A DNA stretch of 64,000 bases, taken from IMG/VR virus record IMGVR_UViG_3300029268_000006, positions 1-64,000 of that record; one strand, written 5' to 3'. Within the stretch, counting starts at the first letter, position 1, and the number at the start of each line of letters is the position of its first letter. Both the position numbers and the translations under genes were made by a program. The notes beneath the pieces were generated by a model. It was not told the DNA's origin and searched no databases. It saw only the letters and a program-made list of their open reading frames with translations. Positions 42,194 to 50,550 of this stretch are shown piece by piece. Source of the stretch: a virus.

Positions 42194-43015
42194 ATGAATA
42201 GAACAGAAATTTTAGGAACTGGAAATAAAAATATTTTAGTATTAACTGGTGTTCATGGAAATGAAATATCACCAGTTTATGCTGGATATATATTAAAGAA
42301 ATTTGATTTTGATAAATCTAAATTTAAAAAATTAACAATTTTAAATGCTGTAAATACTGATGGAATAAAAAACAATATAAGGGAAATTCCAAATGATAAT
42401 ACTAGTGATTTAAATAGAATGTTTAAAGTTGATTTTGATAATAATATATCTATTGATGAATTAACAAAATTATTTAATGATAATGATATTATTATTGATG
42501 TACATTCATCTCCAAGATGTTGTGAATTTATATTGTTAAATCAGGATGAAACAACAAATTCGTATGTTGAATTTGCATTAAAACATGATATTAAATATCT
42601 TATTCGTTATTCTGATTCAAATACAATTAAGAAATACGGTTTAGATAAAGGGAAGATTAGTTTTACAATTGAAATAAATCAAATGAATTATATTGATTAT
42701 GATAGTGCAAAAAGATGTTCCGAATTGATAATTAATATTATAAATAATTGTGATGATTTTAAATTAACTTTATGTGAACCCAAATACGATGAATTTTTTG
42801 AATTTTTCACTTATAAAGATGGATTATTTTTACCTAAAGTAAAAATTGGTGATATTATATCAGAAGGTGATTGGTTGGGTGAATTGTTGGATCTAACTAC
42901 TTTTGATACAGAAAAGATTTTTTATAGAAAAGATAGAAAGTCTAGAATTATATGTAGTGGTGAAAGTCAATATGTATCCGCTGGGAGAAGTATGTTCTTT
43001 TTACAACCAGTTTAA
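42194..43015 (+). CDS. Succinylglutamate desuccinylase/aspartoacylase-like zinc hydrolase
   Basis: 273 residues. 'VLTGVHGNEISP' gives the HxxE zinc site, 'NTDGIKNNIREIPNDNTSDL' with 'NR' matches the substrate-binding loop, and 'IIIDVHSSP' supplies the third His. 'FTIEIN' may hold the general base Glu. The C-terminal beta domain ends 'YVSAGRSMFFLQPV'. Cleaves an N-acyl amino acid bond; its use to a phage is unclear. It is divergent from terL-N. Confidence 0.7.
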   Translation: MNRTEILGTGNKNILVLTGVHGNEISPVYAGYILKKFDFDKSKFKKLTILNAVNTDGIKNNIREIPNDNTSDLNRMFKVDFDNNISIDELTKLFNDNDIIIDVHSSPRCCEFILLNQDETTNSYVEFALKHDIKYLIRYSDSNTIKKYGLDKGKISFTIEINQMNYIDYDSAKRCSELIINIINNCDDFKLTLCEPKYDEFFEFFTYKDGLFLPKVKIGDIISEGDWLGELLDLTTFDTEKIFYRKDRKSRIICSGESQYVSAGRSMFFLQPV

Positions 43016-43167
43016 ATTATATATACTAAAAATAAATATATTTTTATGAAACACATAAAGGAATAGAAATGAATACGATCCTAATACATATAAAGAAACT
43101 GGTTGGAAGAAATTACAAAAAAGATGGTGGTGTGGATTTTTTAGATTTTTAAAAATTATATTAAAAA
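43016..43167 (+). other. Gap with a decayed tag-like coding fragment
   Basis: 'MKHIKE' at about 43048 is followed, after a frameshift, by 'NEYDPNTYKETGWKKLQKRW' and 'FRFLKIILKNE'. It reads like the remnant of a small tagged gene. Evidence is weak. Confidence 0.3.
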
Positions 43168-43323
43168 ATGAATGAAGATATTTTAATTGGATCATCATTT
43201 TTTGCACCTTGGATGTTAATGGATTATATTACGGATGGATATGTTATTGTAAGTATGAGTGATGTTTATTATAAGACCGCAAAGGGATTGCTGATAGAAT
43301 GGGTTTTGCATTACCAAAAATAA
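43168..43323 (+). CDS. Very small hypothetical protein
   Basis: 51 residues, 'MNEDILIGSSFFAPWMLMDY' then 'ITDGYVIVSM'. Hydrophobic, no clear membrane span. It may be a truncated piece of a larger gene. Converges with the gene at 43341. Confidence 0.35.
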   Translation: MNEDILIGSSFFAPWMLMDYITDGYVIVSMSDVYYKTAKGLLIEWVLHYQK

Positions 43324-43340
43324 AATTTCACAAATTTTAA

Positions 43341-44231
43341 TCATTCTCTTTTATTAGTGTCATAAATTTGAAATATTTCGTTCAAATGATCAACCATATC
43401 TGATTCTGCGTTATCTATTAAAATATTTCTTATATCGTTATTATCTTTTATTTTAATATCCTTTTCAATTTTTGTACTTTCAGTAAAGTACACATTATGA
43501 AAATCATTTTTTGATATAAAAATATCCACTTTATTTTTATTTTCAGTTTTTTCTACAACTTTAGAATTTATAATTAAATCGACAAAATCATTAGATATTT
43601 TATCTATTTCATTCAATTGAGAAATATCATCAATATATATTTCTTTGAATTTAGGACTGTAATTATTTTCAATAAATCTAACTTCATTTTGTTTTAAACT
43701 AAAAGCATAAAACCCATGTGGTGATGTTGTATAATCTTTATTTAATTGATAAGGTGATGTAATATTTATATTTATATCACTACCTTTTTCATTGTCGTAA
43801 AACCCGTTAAATGTTTTTTTGATATCTTTTATTTCTTTTGGTGTGTTATTATAAAATAGATATTCAGTATCATTGTCTGGCATTAAAAAATTACCATTTG
43901 GTATGAACATTAAATTTTTAACTTTTTTGGTTTCTTTAAATATTTTTATATTCTTTCTATTGAATAAATCTATTGATAAATCATCATTAGACCCTTTCAG
44001 AACGAATATTTGTATAAAGGTGGATAGTTCATCAAATATATCAAAGACATCCCTCAAAACCTTAAAATGTGTAGATTGTTTGTTATAAAATATGTTTCCG
44101 GTATGAACAAGAATATCACCTTCACGATATACTTTTTTCAAGTATGGTATGAAAGAATTTTTAAAATAATTAATTTGAATGTCGAACATTTTCGGGTATC
44201 CAAATAGTGTGTTCCCTATAATATATATCAT
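43341..44231 (-). CDS. Calcineurin-fold (Mre11/gp47-like) protein with degenerate active site
   Basis: 296 residues. The layout follows a metallophosphoesterase: 'MIYIIGNTLFGYPKMFDIQI', 'DILVHTGNIFYNKQSTHFKV', 'IQIFVLKGSNDDLSIDLF'. The metal ligands are changed. The initial DxH is lost, GD-x-F-D becomes GNIFY, and GNHD becomes GSND. The C-terminal half is unrelated and Asp/Asn/Ile-rich. It is probably a structural or regulatory descendant of a phosphoesterase, not an enzyme. Sequence-only judgement. Confidence 0.5.
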   Translation of the reverse strand: MIYIIGNTLFGYPKMFDIQINYFKNSFIPYLKKVYREGDILVHTGNIFYNKQSTHFKVLRDVFDIFDELSTFIQIFVLKGSNDDLSIDLFNRKNIKIFKETKKVKNLMFIPNGNFLMPDNDTEYLFYNNTPKEIKDIKKTFNGFYDNEKGSDININITSPYQLNKDYTTSPHGFYAFSLKQNEVRFIENNYSPKFKEIYIDDISQLNEIDKISNDFVDLIINSKVVEKTENKNKVDIFISKNDFHNVYFTESTKIEKDIKIKDNNDIRNILIDNAESDMVDHLNEIFQIYDTNKRE

Positions 44232-44277
44232 GTATATTTTATAATATTTTTAGTTAAAAGTTTTAATTCATGGCACA

Positions 44278-44303
44278 AAAAACCCCGTCCTGTCGGCGGG
44301 GTA
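44278..44303 (-). terminator. GC-rich terminator
   Basis: ACCCCG...CGGGGT followed by six T on the minus strand, just after the gene ending at 44318. The stem is nearly all GC, unusual in this genome. Confidence 0.85.
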
Positions 44304-44317
44304 ATATTTAATTTAAA

Positions 44318-45169
44318 TTATTTTGATAAAAGGACAATTAGACCATTTCTTATTAAATCGTATAAATCTTTTGGGATATTTGATATAATAGAAAAATTAT
44401 TGTTTCCTTTAATTTTTATTTGTGATGAATTTTCATTTAATTTTTTATTTTTAATTTGAATTTCCATGAAACTTAATACAAAAGGTTGAATTTTGAAACC
44501 TTTATCATTATTTCTAATAACGTGAATTTCATCATTTTTTTCAGAAACCATATACCAACATTTTTCCTTGATACCTTTTGTTGTTAAAAAATCTTCAACA
44601 TCTTGAAGTTTCAATCCTGTATAATGTGTAACTTTTCCAATGACTTTAATTTCCTTCTTCGAATCTAACATTTCGTTTGTTGGGTTTGAATTATCTGGAT
44701 TTTTTTCAATTTCCTCTTTTTCGAGTTTTTTCGGATCAGTTAAAACTTTTTGTGGTTGTTCTCCCTTATCTACTTTATGTGATGGTTTTTCTGGTTCTAC
44801 TTTATTTTCTATTATGGATTTTATTGGAACTTTATTTTCCACTTTTTTTACGGGTGGTTTTAATATTTGTTTCGGTTCTTCTTTTCGAACAGTTTCGAAC
44901 TTATTATTTTTTGGATAATGTTCTAAAATATTTTCAAATTTAACAGATATTATTGTTTGACCCACTTTAACGTCATAGGTTTCAATTCCGTTTTTTTCAT
45001 ATGTTTTACAAATTTCACCCCTAAACTCACGTCCTTTGAATTCAGTAACAACTATATCACCATCTTTTATCATACTAACAACTTTTTGTGGTTGTTGTTG
45101 AATGGGTATTTGTGGAGATAAATTATTATCTTCAAATAGTTTATACAAATCTTTAATATCTAATTCCAT
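44318..45169 (-). CDS. Hypothetical protein with charged linker
   Basis: 283 residues from the ATG at 45169; the longer frame upstream overlaps another gene and is low complexity. 'MIKDGDIVVTEFKGREFRGE' looks like a small beta-barrel (SH3/KOW-like). A Pro/Lys/Glu-rich linker follows, then a C-terminal domain 'GLKLQDVEDFLTTKGIKEKC' to 'LYDLIRNGLIVLLSK'. No family recognised. It forms an operon with the gene at 45183 and ends at the strong terminator. Confidence 0.55.
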   Translation of the reverse strand: MELDIKDLYKLFEDNNLSPQIPIQQQPQKVVSMIKDGDIVVTEFKGREFRGEICKTYEKNGIETYDVKVGQTIISVKFENILEHYPKNNKFETVRKEEPKQILKPPVKKVENKVPIKSIIENKVEPEKPSHKVDKGEQPQKVLTDPKKLEKEEIEKNPDNSNPTNEMLDSKKEIKVIGKVTHYTGLKLQDVEDFLTTKGIKEKCWYMVSEKNDEIHVIRNNDKGFKIQPFVLSFMEIQIKNKKLNENSSQIKIKGNNNFSIISNIPKDLYDLIRNGLIVLLSK

Positions 45170-45182
45170 ATTTAATATATTT

Positions 45183-45677
45183 TTATTGTTCAGTTGCTGG
45201 TATTTGTTGTGCTGTTTGTTGAGGATTTGGTTGTCCTGATGTTGCCGGTGGACTTTGAATTTGCTGTCCTTGTCCACCTTGTGATGTTTGTGCTGGTGGT
45301 TGTGATTGAATTTGTGCTGGTGGTTGAGCAATTTGAGCTTGAGTAGATTGAGCAGATTGAGCTTTTTGTTCACCTTCAGTTCCAGTTGCAATTGATACTG
45401 GAAAATTCTCAATTATCATTAAGTGTGAAGTGGATGTGGCATAATCAACTAAAGTTCTAGCAATTAAATCATCTGACCATATACCACCTTTGGCTATATC
45501 TTTACCTGTTTCATCCAGTACTTTTTTAATAAAACTTTTTACTAAGGCCAAAGGAAAATTTACCATTTTGACTATTGGTATTGAATCCATTTGTGATTGT
45601 GAAGCTTCAATAATTTTAGATTCATTAGTAGATTTTTTTTCACGAAAATCTTCGAAATTTGTTAAGTTTTTTGCCAT
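45183..45677 (-). CDS. Hypothetical virion-type protein with Gln/Pro/Ala-rich tail
   Basis: 164 residues. The N-terminus 'MAKNLTNFEDFREKKSTNES' resembles the 49-residue protein at 14539. A folded part 'VNFPLALVKSFIKKVLDETG' and 'GGIWSDDLIARTLVDYATS' precedes ~60 residues of Gln, Pro, Ala and Ser. A late-type box 23 nt upstream fits a structural gene. Confidence 0.5.
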   Translation of the reverse strand: MAKNLTNFEDFREKKSTNESKIIEASQSQMDSIPIVKMVNFPLALVKSFIKKVLDETGKDIAKGGIWSDDLIARTLVDYATSTSHLMIIENFPVSIATGTEGEQKAQSAQSTQAQIAQPPAQIQSQPPAQTSQGGQGQQIQSPPATSGQPNPQQTAQQIPATEQ

Positions 45678-45700
45678 AATATTTTTTAATTATTTTTCTA

Positions 45701-45713
45701 GTATATATTAAAG
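45701..45713 (-). promoter_or_regulatory. Candidate phage late promoter (CTTTAATATATAC)
   Basis: 23 nt before the ATG at 45677 on the minus strand. Confidence 0.5.
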
Positions 45714-45714
45714 T

Positions 45715-45742
45715 AAAAAACTCATTTTTAAATGAGTTTTTT
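45715..45742. terminator. Bidirectional terminator
   Basis: A(6)CTCATTT, short loop, AAATGAGT(6). It separates the operon at 45677 from the gene ending at 45787. Confidence 0.8.
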
Positions 45743-45786
45743 ACAGGTAATTTCTATATATTAAAAAATAAAGGACTAAAATTGAT

Positions 45787-46611
45787 TTATTTCTTTTTAC
45801 CGAATCTCCATTGAAGAATGTCATAATGTATAGAAAATCCCATACTCCAACCAAATCTGGGATTTGCTAAATTATAATCTGTATTTAAACCAAATCCAAT
45901 ATATGGTCCTATTGCCCAATTTTTTGATTTATCTATTAATGGTTGTGGTGCTTTTTTGTAGAAAAAACCACCATCTAATTCTATCAATTTTATTTTTGGT
46001 GATTCTGATATGGCGAAAACTCTATATTTGTCATCTAAATCTTTTAATCCGTATGTTATTTTTATTGTTGTTAAATTAGTATCAATTATAGTAATATCTG
46101 GTTGTATTGTCCATTTTTTAGTTATTTCATTTGGTAATAAATAAAATCTACTAGAACCGACAAGTTTTTGTTCAAAACCTTTATCTTGATAAAATGATTT
46201 AAATTTTAAACCATATTGAAATTTAGTAGAGTCGATAGTGATTAATTCATTGGATGTTTTAATACCACCCAAATCACCTTGAACTTTTGAATTTATTGCA
46301 GCTATAATATCACCTTGAACTTTTTTAAGTTTATCATATAATACTTTATTATAATTTTCTAAATCTTTCAATTGTTCCAAAACATAATTATCTTTTGAAA
46401 ACTCATATGCTTTTAATTTTTCATTAAATTCCACTCTAATACTATCTGTCATAGCACTTATATTTTGAGTTCTAATTTTTTCTTGAAAAACTCTATCTTC
46501 ACGTTCTTTTTTTAAATTTGAACACGTTTGAAATAAAAAAACGGATAAAACAAGTATGATGCCGAATAATATTATCGAATAATATTTCTTAATGAATTCT
46601 AAAATTTTCAT
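45787..46611 (-). CDS. Membrane-anchored coiled-coil protein with C-terminal beta domain
   Basis: 274 residues. The N-terminal membrane segment 'IILFGIILVLSVFLFQTC' is followed by a coiled coil (about residues 32-110). A beta-rich C-terminal region ends 'IGPYIGFGLNTDYNLANPRF' then 'GWSMGFSIHYDILQWRFGKK'. That last part resembles the outer-membrane-like tail of similar proteins in Bacteroidota prophages. An envelope-spanning (spanin-like) role is possible; not shown. Confidence 0.5.
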   Translation of the reverse strand: MKILEFIKKYYSIILFGIILVLSVFLFQTCSNLKKEREDRVFQEKIRTQNISAMTDSIRVEFNEKLKAYEFSKDNYVLEQLKDLENYNKVLYDKLKKVQGDIIAAINSKVQGDLGGIKTSNELITIDSTKFQYGLKFKSFYQDKGFEQKLVGSSRFYLLPNEITKKWTIQPDITIIDTNLTTIKITYGLKDLDDKYRVFAISESPKIKLIELDGGFFYKKAPQPLIDKSKNWAIGPYIGFGLNTDYNLANPRFGWSMGFSIHYDILQWRFGKKK

Positions 46612-46664
46612 AATTTTAATTTTAATTTAATTTATGTTTTATATAAATAAAATATTTTTTTGTT

Positions 46665-48773
46665 TTATAAATTATAAGTATTTATTGCTGTTTTATTAGA
46701 TATTTGATAATTTTTTTTAATGGACAGTGTTATGATTTGATTTGTCCAATTATAACCCCCAAAATAACCATTTATCCATTGTCCACCCAAATAAACACCA
46801 TAAAAATATCCTTCGTGAAATACACCATTAAAAAACGCACCACTTGATGGAATGTTTGTAGTTAAACCATAACGATTATTATAAAATTTTCCACCGTAAA
46901 AATCACCATTATACCAATTTATTATTGATGGTGTTAATGTATAACTTGATTCCGGTTCTGGGTTAACATCAGTTGAAATATTATCAGAATTACCAAAAAT
47001 ACCATTATTAAATGTTCCGCCACTCCAATTGATTTGGGGTGGATCATACAAAATTGATGATGATATTTTCATTTTTATGCCCATTGTACCATTATTAAAT
47101 GTTCCATTATACCAATTAACTGCATGAAATGTGGAATCGTTGACAATACCATTTTTCCAAATACCATAAAGCCAAACCGAATTATTAAAATTACCATAAT
47201 TAAAAGTTCCACCACTCCACATACTATTTGTGAAATTACCACCATTAAATATTCCATTTAACCAAAAAGAATTTACAAAATTACCACTATTAAATGTACC
47301 ATTTTTCCATTGCTGTGTAATTCCAGATGATAGAAAAACATTTGTATTATTAACACCTGTATTGAAAATTCCATTATTGAAAATTCCATTATACCAAGTA
47401 CTATTTTCAAAAGTTCCATTATTAAATGTCCCACCTGACCAAATACTATCTTTAAAAATTCCATTATTAAATGTCCCACCACTCCACATACTATTGTCAA
47501 AAGTTCCATTATTAAAAGTTCCATCTGACCATATTGATGACTCTAAAAAATTTTCACCATTAAAACAACCACCCAACCAATTGGAATTGAAAAATTTTCC
47601 ACCATTGAAAGTTCCACCACTCCAATTACTGAAAGAAAAATCGGGATCATCCGGATCTTTAAAAATACTACTATTTCCATTAAATATACCACCCAACCAA
47701 GTACTATATTCAAAAATTCCATTATTAAAAATTCCAGTTACCCATGTTTTTCCATTAAATACCCCCTCATTCCAAATTCCATTATACCATATATTTGGAC
47801 CAAAATTTGTAGTTAAACCACTACCGTACCAAATACCATATTTCCATATTGATTTATTATCTATATTACAATTTATAAAATTACCATATTCAACTGTTAA
47901 TCCCTTAAAATCACAATTTATAAAATTCCCGTTATATATCGTTCCACCAGAAAATGTACAATTTGAATAATATCCATTATTTATTATTGAACAAAAGAAT
48001 TTTGTGTATGATATATAAGTGTAACCATATAAATTATTATTTTTCGTATAATAACTAGTTACAGGGTTTTCTGTTTTTATATTATAATCATATTTTTTAT
48101 ATTTATATGGATTTATAGAAATTGGTGATTTTTTTGTTAAAGATGATAATTGAGAATTAACAGATGTATATTGTGTATCATATTTATCTTTAATATCAAT
48201 ATAATAAGCATTATAAACATTTCCTAAAAGAACACTCGAATTGGTTCCACCACTTAATATAATACACTGTTTAATATCAATATCAATATAAGTATCTGTT
48301 TGACTATTCAAATCTACAGATCTAAAACAAACACCATCGACCCAACCACCATAAAAATTTATTTTATTTATATATATTTTACATAAATAGTGATTATTTA
48401 ATTGAATATTATCCAAATTTGAATTATAATATCGTTTAATTGTTATTTCATTGTTTGATTCGTTGGTGTTCAAAACTTCATAACCTTGACTTGATTTTAA
48501 ATAAATCCAATTTGTATTTCCACTATATTCATAATAATTATCTAATATTGTTTGTCCGGTTCCACTATATCCATTATCATCAAACATTATAAAAACATAA
48601 TCACCTTTATTAATTGACATATTTGTTTCAGTATATAACTTAACATAATTATTATCATTTGATATTACGGGTAATAATTTGACAGAATTTGGTGAAATTG
48701 AATATTTTGTATTATTATTTATATTTAATATTTCTCCAAATTTTTGATTGGATACATTTGTTTGGGTTGTCAT
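46665..48773 (-). CDS. Beta-solenoid tail fibre/spike with WxGGxFNxGxF repeats
   Basis: 702 residues. The N-terminal ~250 residues are a mixed beta domain. From about residue 270 to 680 there are more than twenty ~15-residue turns of the form 'WSGGTFNNGIFKDSI', a right-handed beta-helix pattern akin to pentapeptide-repeat solenoids. Trp, Gly and Phe occupy fixed positions. It likely forms a rigid fibre or spike of the virion. A late-type box precedes it by 22 nt. The opposite strand carries long open frames that are artefacts of the 45-bp periodicity. Confidence 0.7.
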   Translation of the reverse strand: MTTQTNVSNQKFGEILNINNNTKYSISPNSVKLLPVISNDNNYVKLYTETNMSINKGDYVFIMFDDNGYSGTGQTILDNYYEYSGNTNWIYLKSSQGYEVLNTNESNNEITIKRYYNSNLDNIQLNNHYLCKIYINKINFYGGWVDGVCFRSVDLNSQTDTYIDIDIKQCIILSGGTNSSVLLGNVYNAYYIDIKDKYDTQYTSVNSQLSSLTKKSPISINPYKYKKYDYNIKTENPVTSYYTKNNNLYGYTYISYTKFFCSIINNGYYSNCTFSGGTIYNGNFINCDFKGLTVEYGNFINCNIDNKSIWKYGIWYGSGLTTNFGPNIWYNGIWNEGVFNGKTWVTGIFNNGIFEYSTWLGGIFNGNSSIFKDPDDPDFSFSNWSGGTFNGGKFFNSNWLGGCFNGENFLESSIWSDGTFNNGTFDNSMWSGGTFNNGIFKDSIWSGGTFNNGTFENSTWYNGIFNNGIFNTGVNNTNVFLSSGITQQWKNGTFNSGNFVNSFWLNGIFNGGNFTNSMWSGGTFNYGNFNNSVWLYGIWKNGIVNDSTFHAVNWYNGTFNNGTMGIKMKISSSILYDPPQINWSGGTFNNGIFGNSDNISTDVNPEPESSYTLTPSIINWYNGDFYGGKFYNNRYGLTTNIPSSGAFFNGVFHEGYFYGVYLGGQWINGYFGGYNWTNQIITLSIKKNYQISNKTAINTYNL

Positions 48774-48795
48774 TAAATTGGTTACACTTTTTATT

Positions 48796-48807
48796 GTATA
48801 TATTAAA
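48796..48807 (-). promoter_or_regulatory. Candidate phage late promoter (TTTAATATATAC)
   Basis: 22 nt before the ATG at 48773 on the minus strand. Confidence 0.5.
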
Positions 48808-48871
48808 AAGTGTTTGTTAAATTAAACTTTTTTTATTTTGATAAGTATATTAGAAAAATAATATTTATTGA

Positions 48872-49198
48872 ATGATTAGTCAATCTGAAGAAGAATATAA
48901 AAAATTTCTAACATCTATTTTTGTTGAAAAAAGGGATATTTTTAAAAAAATGATAATTGAAGTTAATAAGGCATTGAAAGATTCCATGAAATTGGATTTT
49001 CAATATAATTATGATGATTTTTGTACAGATTATATGACTGTTTTTATATCTTTTTTTAAAAGACACCCGGATGTGGATTATCTGGATATGAATATGGTAA
49101 CGTTTTATACAAATATTATTTTGGGGGAGATTTTTTTAAAAATAAAAATTAAGTATTCTAACAATGAAGGAAGAAATGTTGATAATGTTGACAAATGA
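48872..49198 (+). CDS. Small helical protein, paralogue of the next gene
   Basis: 108 residues. 'FLTSIFVEKRDIFKKMIIEV' and 'FQYNYDDFCTDYMTVFISF' align with 'MLTNDLVENREKFKEMKDDV' and 'IDWSYDEFCIKFINNLKRK' in the following protein. Function unknown; the pair share a 'Y-x-Y-D-[DE]-F-C' motif. The gene overlaps its partner by 35 nt. Confidence 0.5.
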   Translation: MISQSEEEYKKFLTSIFVEKRDIFKKMIIEVNKALKDSMKLDFQYNYDDFCTDYMTVFISFFKRHPDVDYLDMNMVTFYTNIILGEIFLKIKIKYSNNEGRNVDNVDK

Positions 49199-49502
49199 TT
49201 TAGTTGAAAATAGAGAAAAATTTAAAGAAATGAAAGATGATGTTTCTAAATTGGTTGAAAGATATGATGGAAAAGGTATCGATTGGTCATATGATGAATT
49301 TTGTATAAAATTCATCAATAATTTAAAAAGAAAAAATATAAAAACTAATTTTACAGTTGAACAAATGAAAATGGTTTTTCTAGATTGCATGGTGGAAATC
49401 GGAGTTGAAGAATTACACTACCGGGGGAAAGAAAGTGAATCTGAAATATTGTATAGAATATTGAAAAATAAAGAATATGATTATGAAAAATCCAGTATTT
49501 GA
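49164..49502 (+). CDS. Small helical protein, paralogue of the previous gene
   Basis: 112 residues, starting 'MKEEMLIMLTNDLVENREKF'. Tandem paralogue with the same helix pattern and 'YDEFC' motif; the C-terminus is more charged ('HYRGKESESEILYRILKNKE'). Origin by duplication is likely. Role unknown. Confidence 0.5.
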   Translation: MKEEMLIMLTNDLVENREKFKEMKDDVSKLVERYDGKGIDWSYDEFCIKFINNLKRKNIKTNFTVEQMKMVFLDCMVEIGVEELHYRGKESESEILYRILKNKEYDYEKSSI

Positions 49503-49507
49503 AAAAA

Positions 49508-50333
49508 TTATAATTTCAATTTAATATTTGATATATCAAATTCAGAATTATTTTGTTTAATAATCCAAAAATTTCTTTTTACGAATCTATAATTTTTTAT
49601 CGCATCATATACATTTCTTGTACATATACCAACAAATTTTGAACATTCTTCAACATTATTAAAATTATTAATTATTTCTAAATTTTGATTTAATAGATAT
49701 AATGGTGTTTCATGACTTCTAATACCTAAGTGAGATTTACTTATTTTTTCTTTGGTAATATCTGAATGTTTTCTTCCTGTTTGTGATATACTCATTTTTT
49801 TCTTCGTTTCATTGGAAATTTTCCCCCCTACTTTTCCAAGATTCAATCATTTTTGATTTGGTTTCCATAGAATGTTTTTTACCATAAAAATGATTATTAT
49901 TACCGATTGTAGAATTTCTAATTTTTTCAATTGTTTTATTTGAAACTTCTTTATTTAAATTTATTTGTCTTAGTTTTTCTTTTGTAATATCACTAACTTT
50001 ACTATTTTTTCCTCCGGGTCTAATATTATATCCAATTTTTTTATCTGTTGATTTATAAAATTCTATATAATATAATTCTTTTTCATTTAATTCTTCAATT
50101 GAATTTGCATAATATAAAATTTCACACTGAAAATTTTTATATCCATATTTGTGAATAGATTTCGATATTATTTGTTTGGAATTTTTTTTGGAATTTTTGT
50201 GTTTATTTAGTCTTGATTTTAAATTTATTGATTGTCCAATATATATTTTATTATTGATATTATTTTTTAATAAATAAATTGTAAAATTTGTTTTATTTTC
50301 TAATAAAAAATTATCAATTAAACTTATCATCAT
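49508..50333 (-). pseudogene. GIY-YIG homing endonuclease with a frameshift in a G run
   Basis: The 5' frame (49809-50333) has 'NFTIYLLKNNINNKIYIGQS', 'LKSRLNKHKNSKKN' and 'NEKELYYIEFYKSTDKKIGY', a complete GIY-YIG domain, then NUMOD3 repeats up to 'KMIESWKSRG'. There the frame breaks at a run of six G (about 49825). The second frame (to 49508) continues in register as 'GGKISNETKKKMSISQTGRK' and a C-terminal helix-turn-helix 'EECSKFVGICTRNVYDAIKN'. One base fewer or more restores a ~270-residue enzyme. Phase variation, decay or sequencing error are all possible. Confidence 0.65.
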
Positions 50334-50398
50334 AATATTTATATATTAAAAAATAAATTGAAAATAAATTAAAAAAACACCAATTTGGACCGATTAAA

Positions 50399-50550
50399 TT
50401 TAATATATAAAAAAGCCTATTATAATTTTTAAACTTTTTTGTTTTGATGTTATAAAAGGTTTTGAAAGGCAATTTTTAAATTTTTAGGATTAATTGGCTT
50501 AACGAAAGACTTCACATTTAAAGGCTTTCTAAAAAACAATCAAAGCATGT
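50399..50550 (+). promoter_or_regulatory. Promoter box and long structured leader of the gp32-like gene
   Basis: TTTAATATATAAA at 50399-50411 is followed by a ~140-nt leader. Repeated complementary pieces occur in it: 'AAAGCCTATT', 'TGAAAGGCAATTTTT', 'CGAAAGACTT' and 'AAAGGCTTTCT'. T4 gene 32 mRNA is autoregulated through a 5' pseudoknot and leader binding, so a similar control is plausible. Confidence 0.4.

Noticed and set aside
43069-43152. 27-codon ORF
   Set aside because: Too short, and another frame there reads more like coding remnant.
44640-44943. Two overlapping plus-strand frames
   Set aside because: Antisense to the Lys/Pro/Glu-rich linker of the gene at 44318; no start-site support.
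45170-45412. N-terminal extension of the 283-residue protein
   Set aside because: Low-complexity His/Gln/Leu text that is the +1 frame of the Gln/Pro-rich tail of the upstream gene.
47230-47970. 246-codon plus-strand frame
   Set aside because: It is an antisense artefact of the solenoid repeat; composition (Leu/Pro repeats) mirrors the 45-bp period of the real gene.
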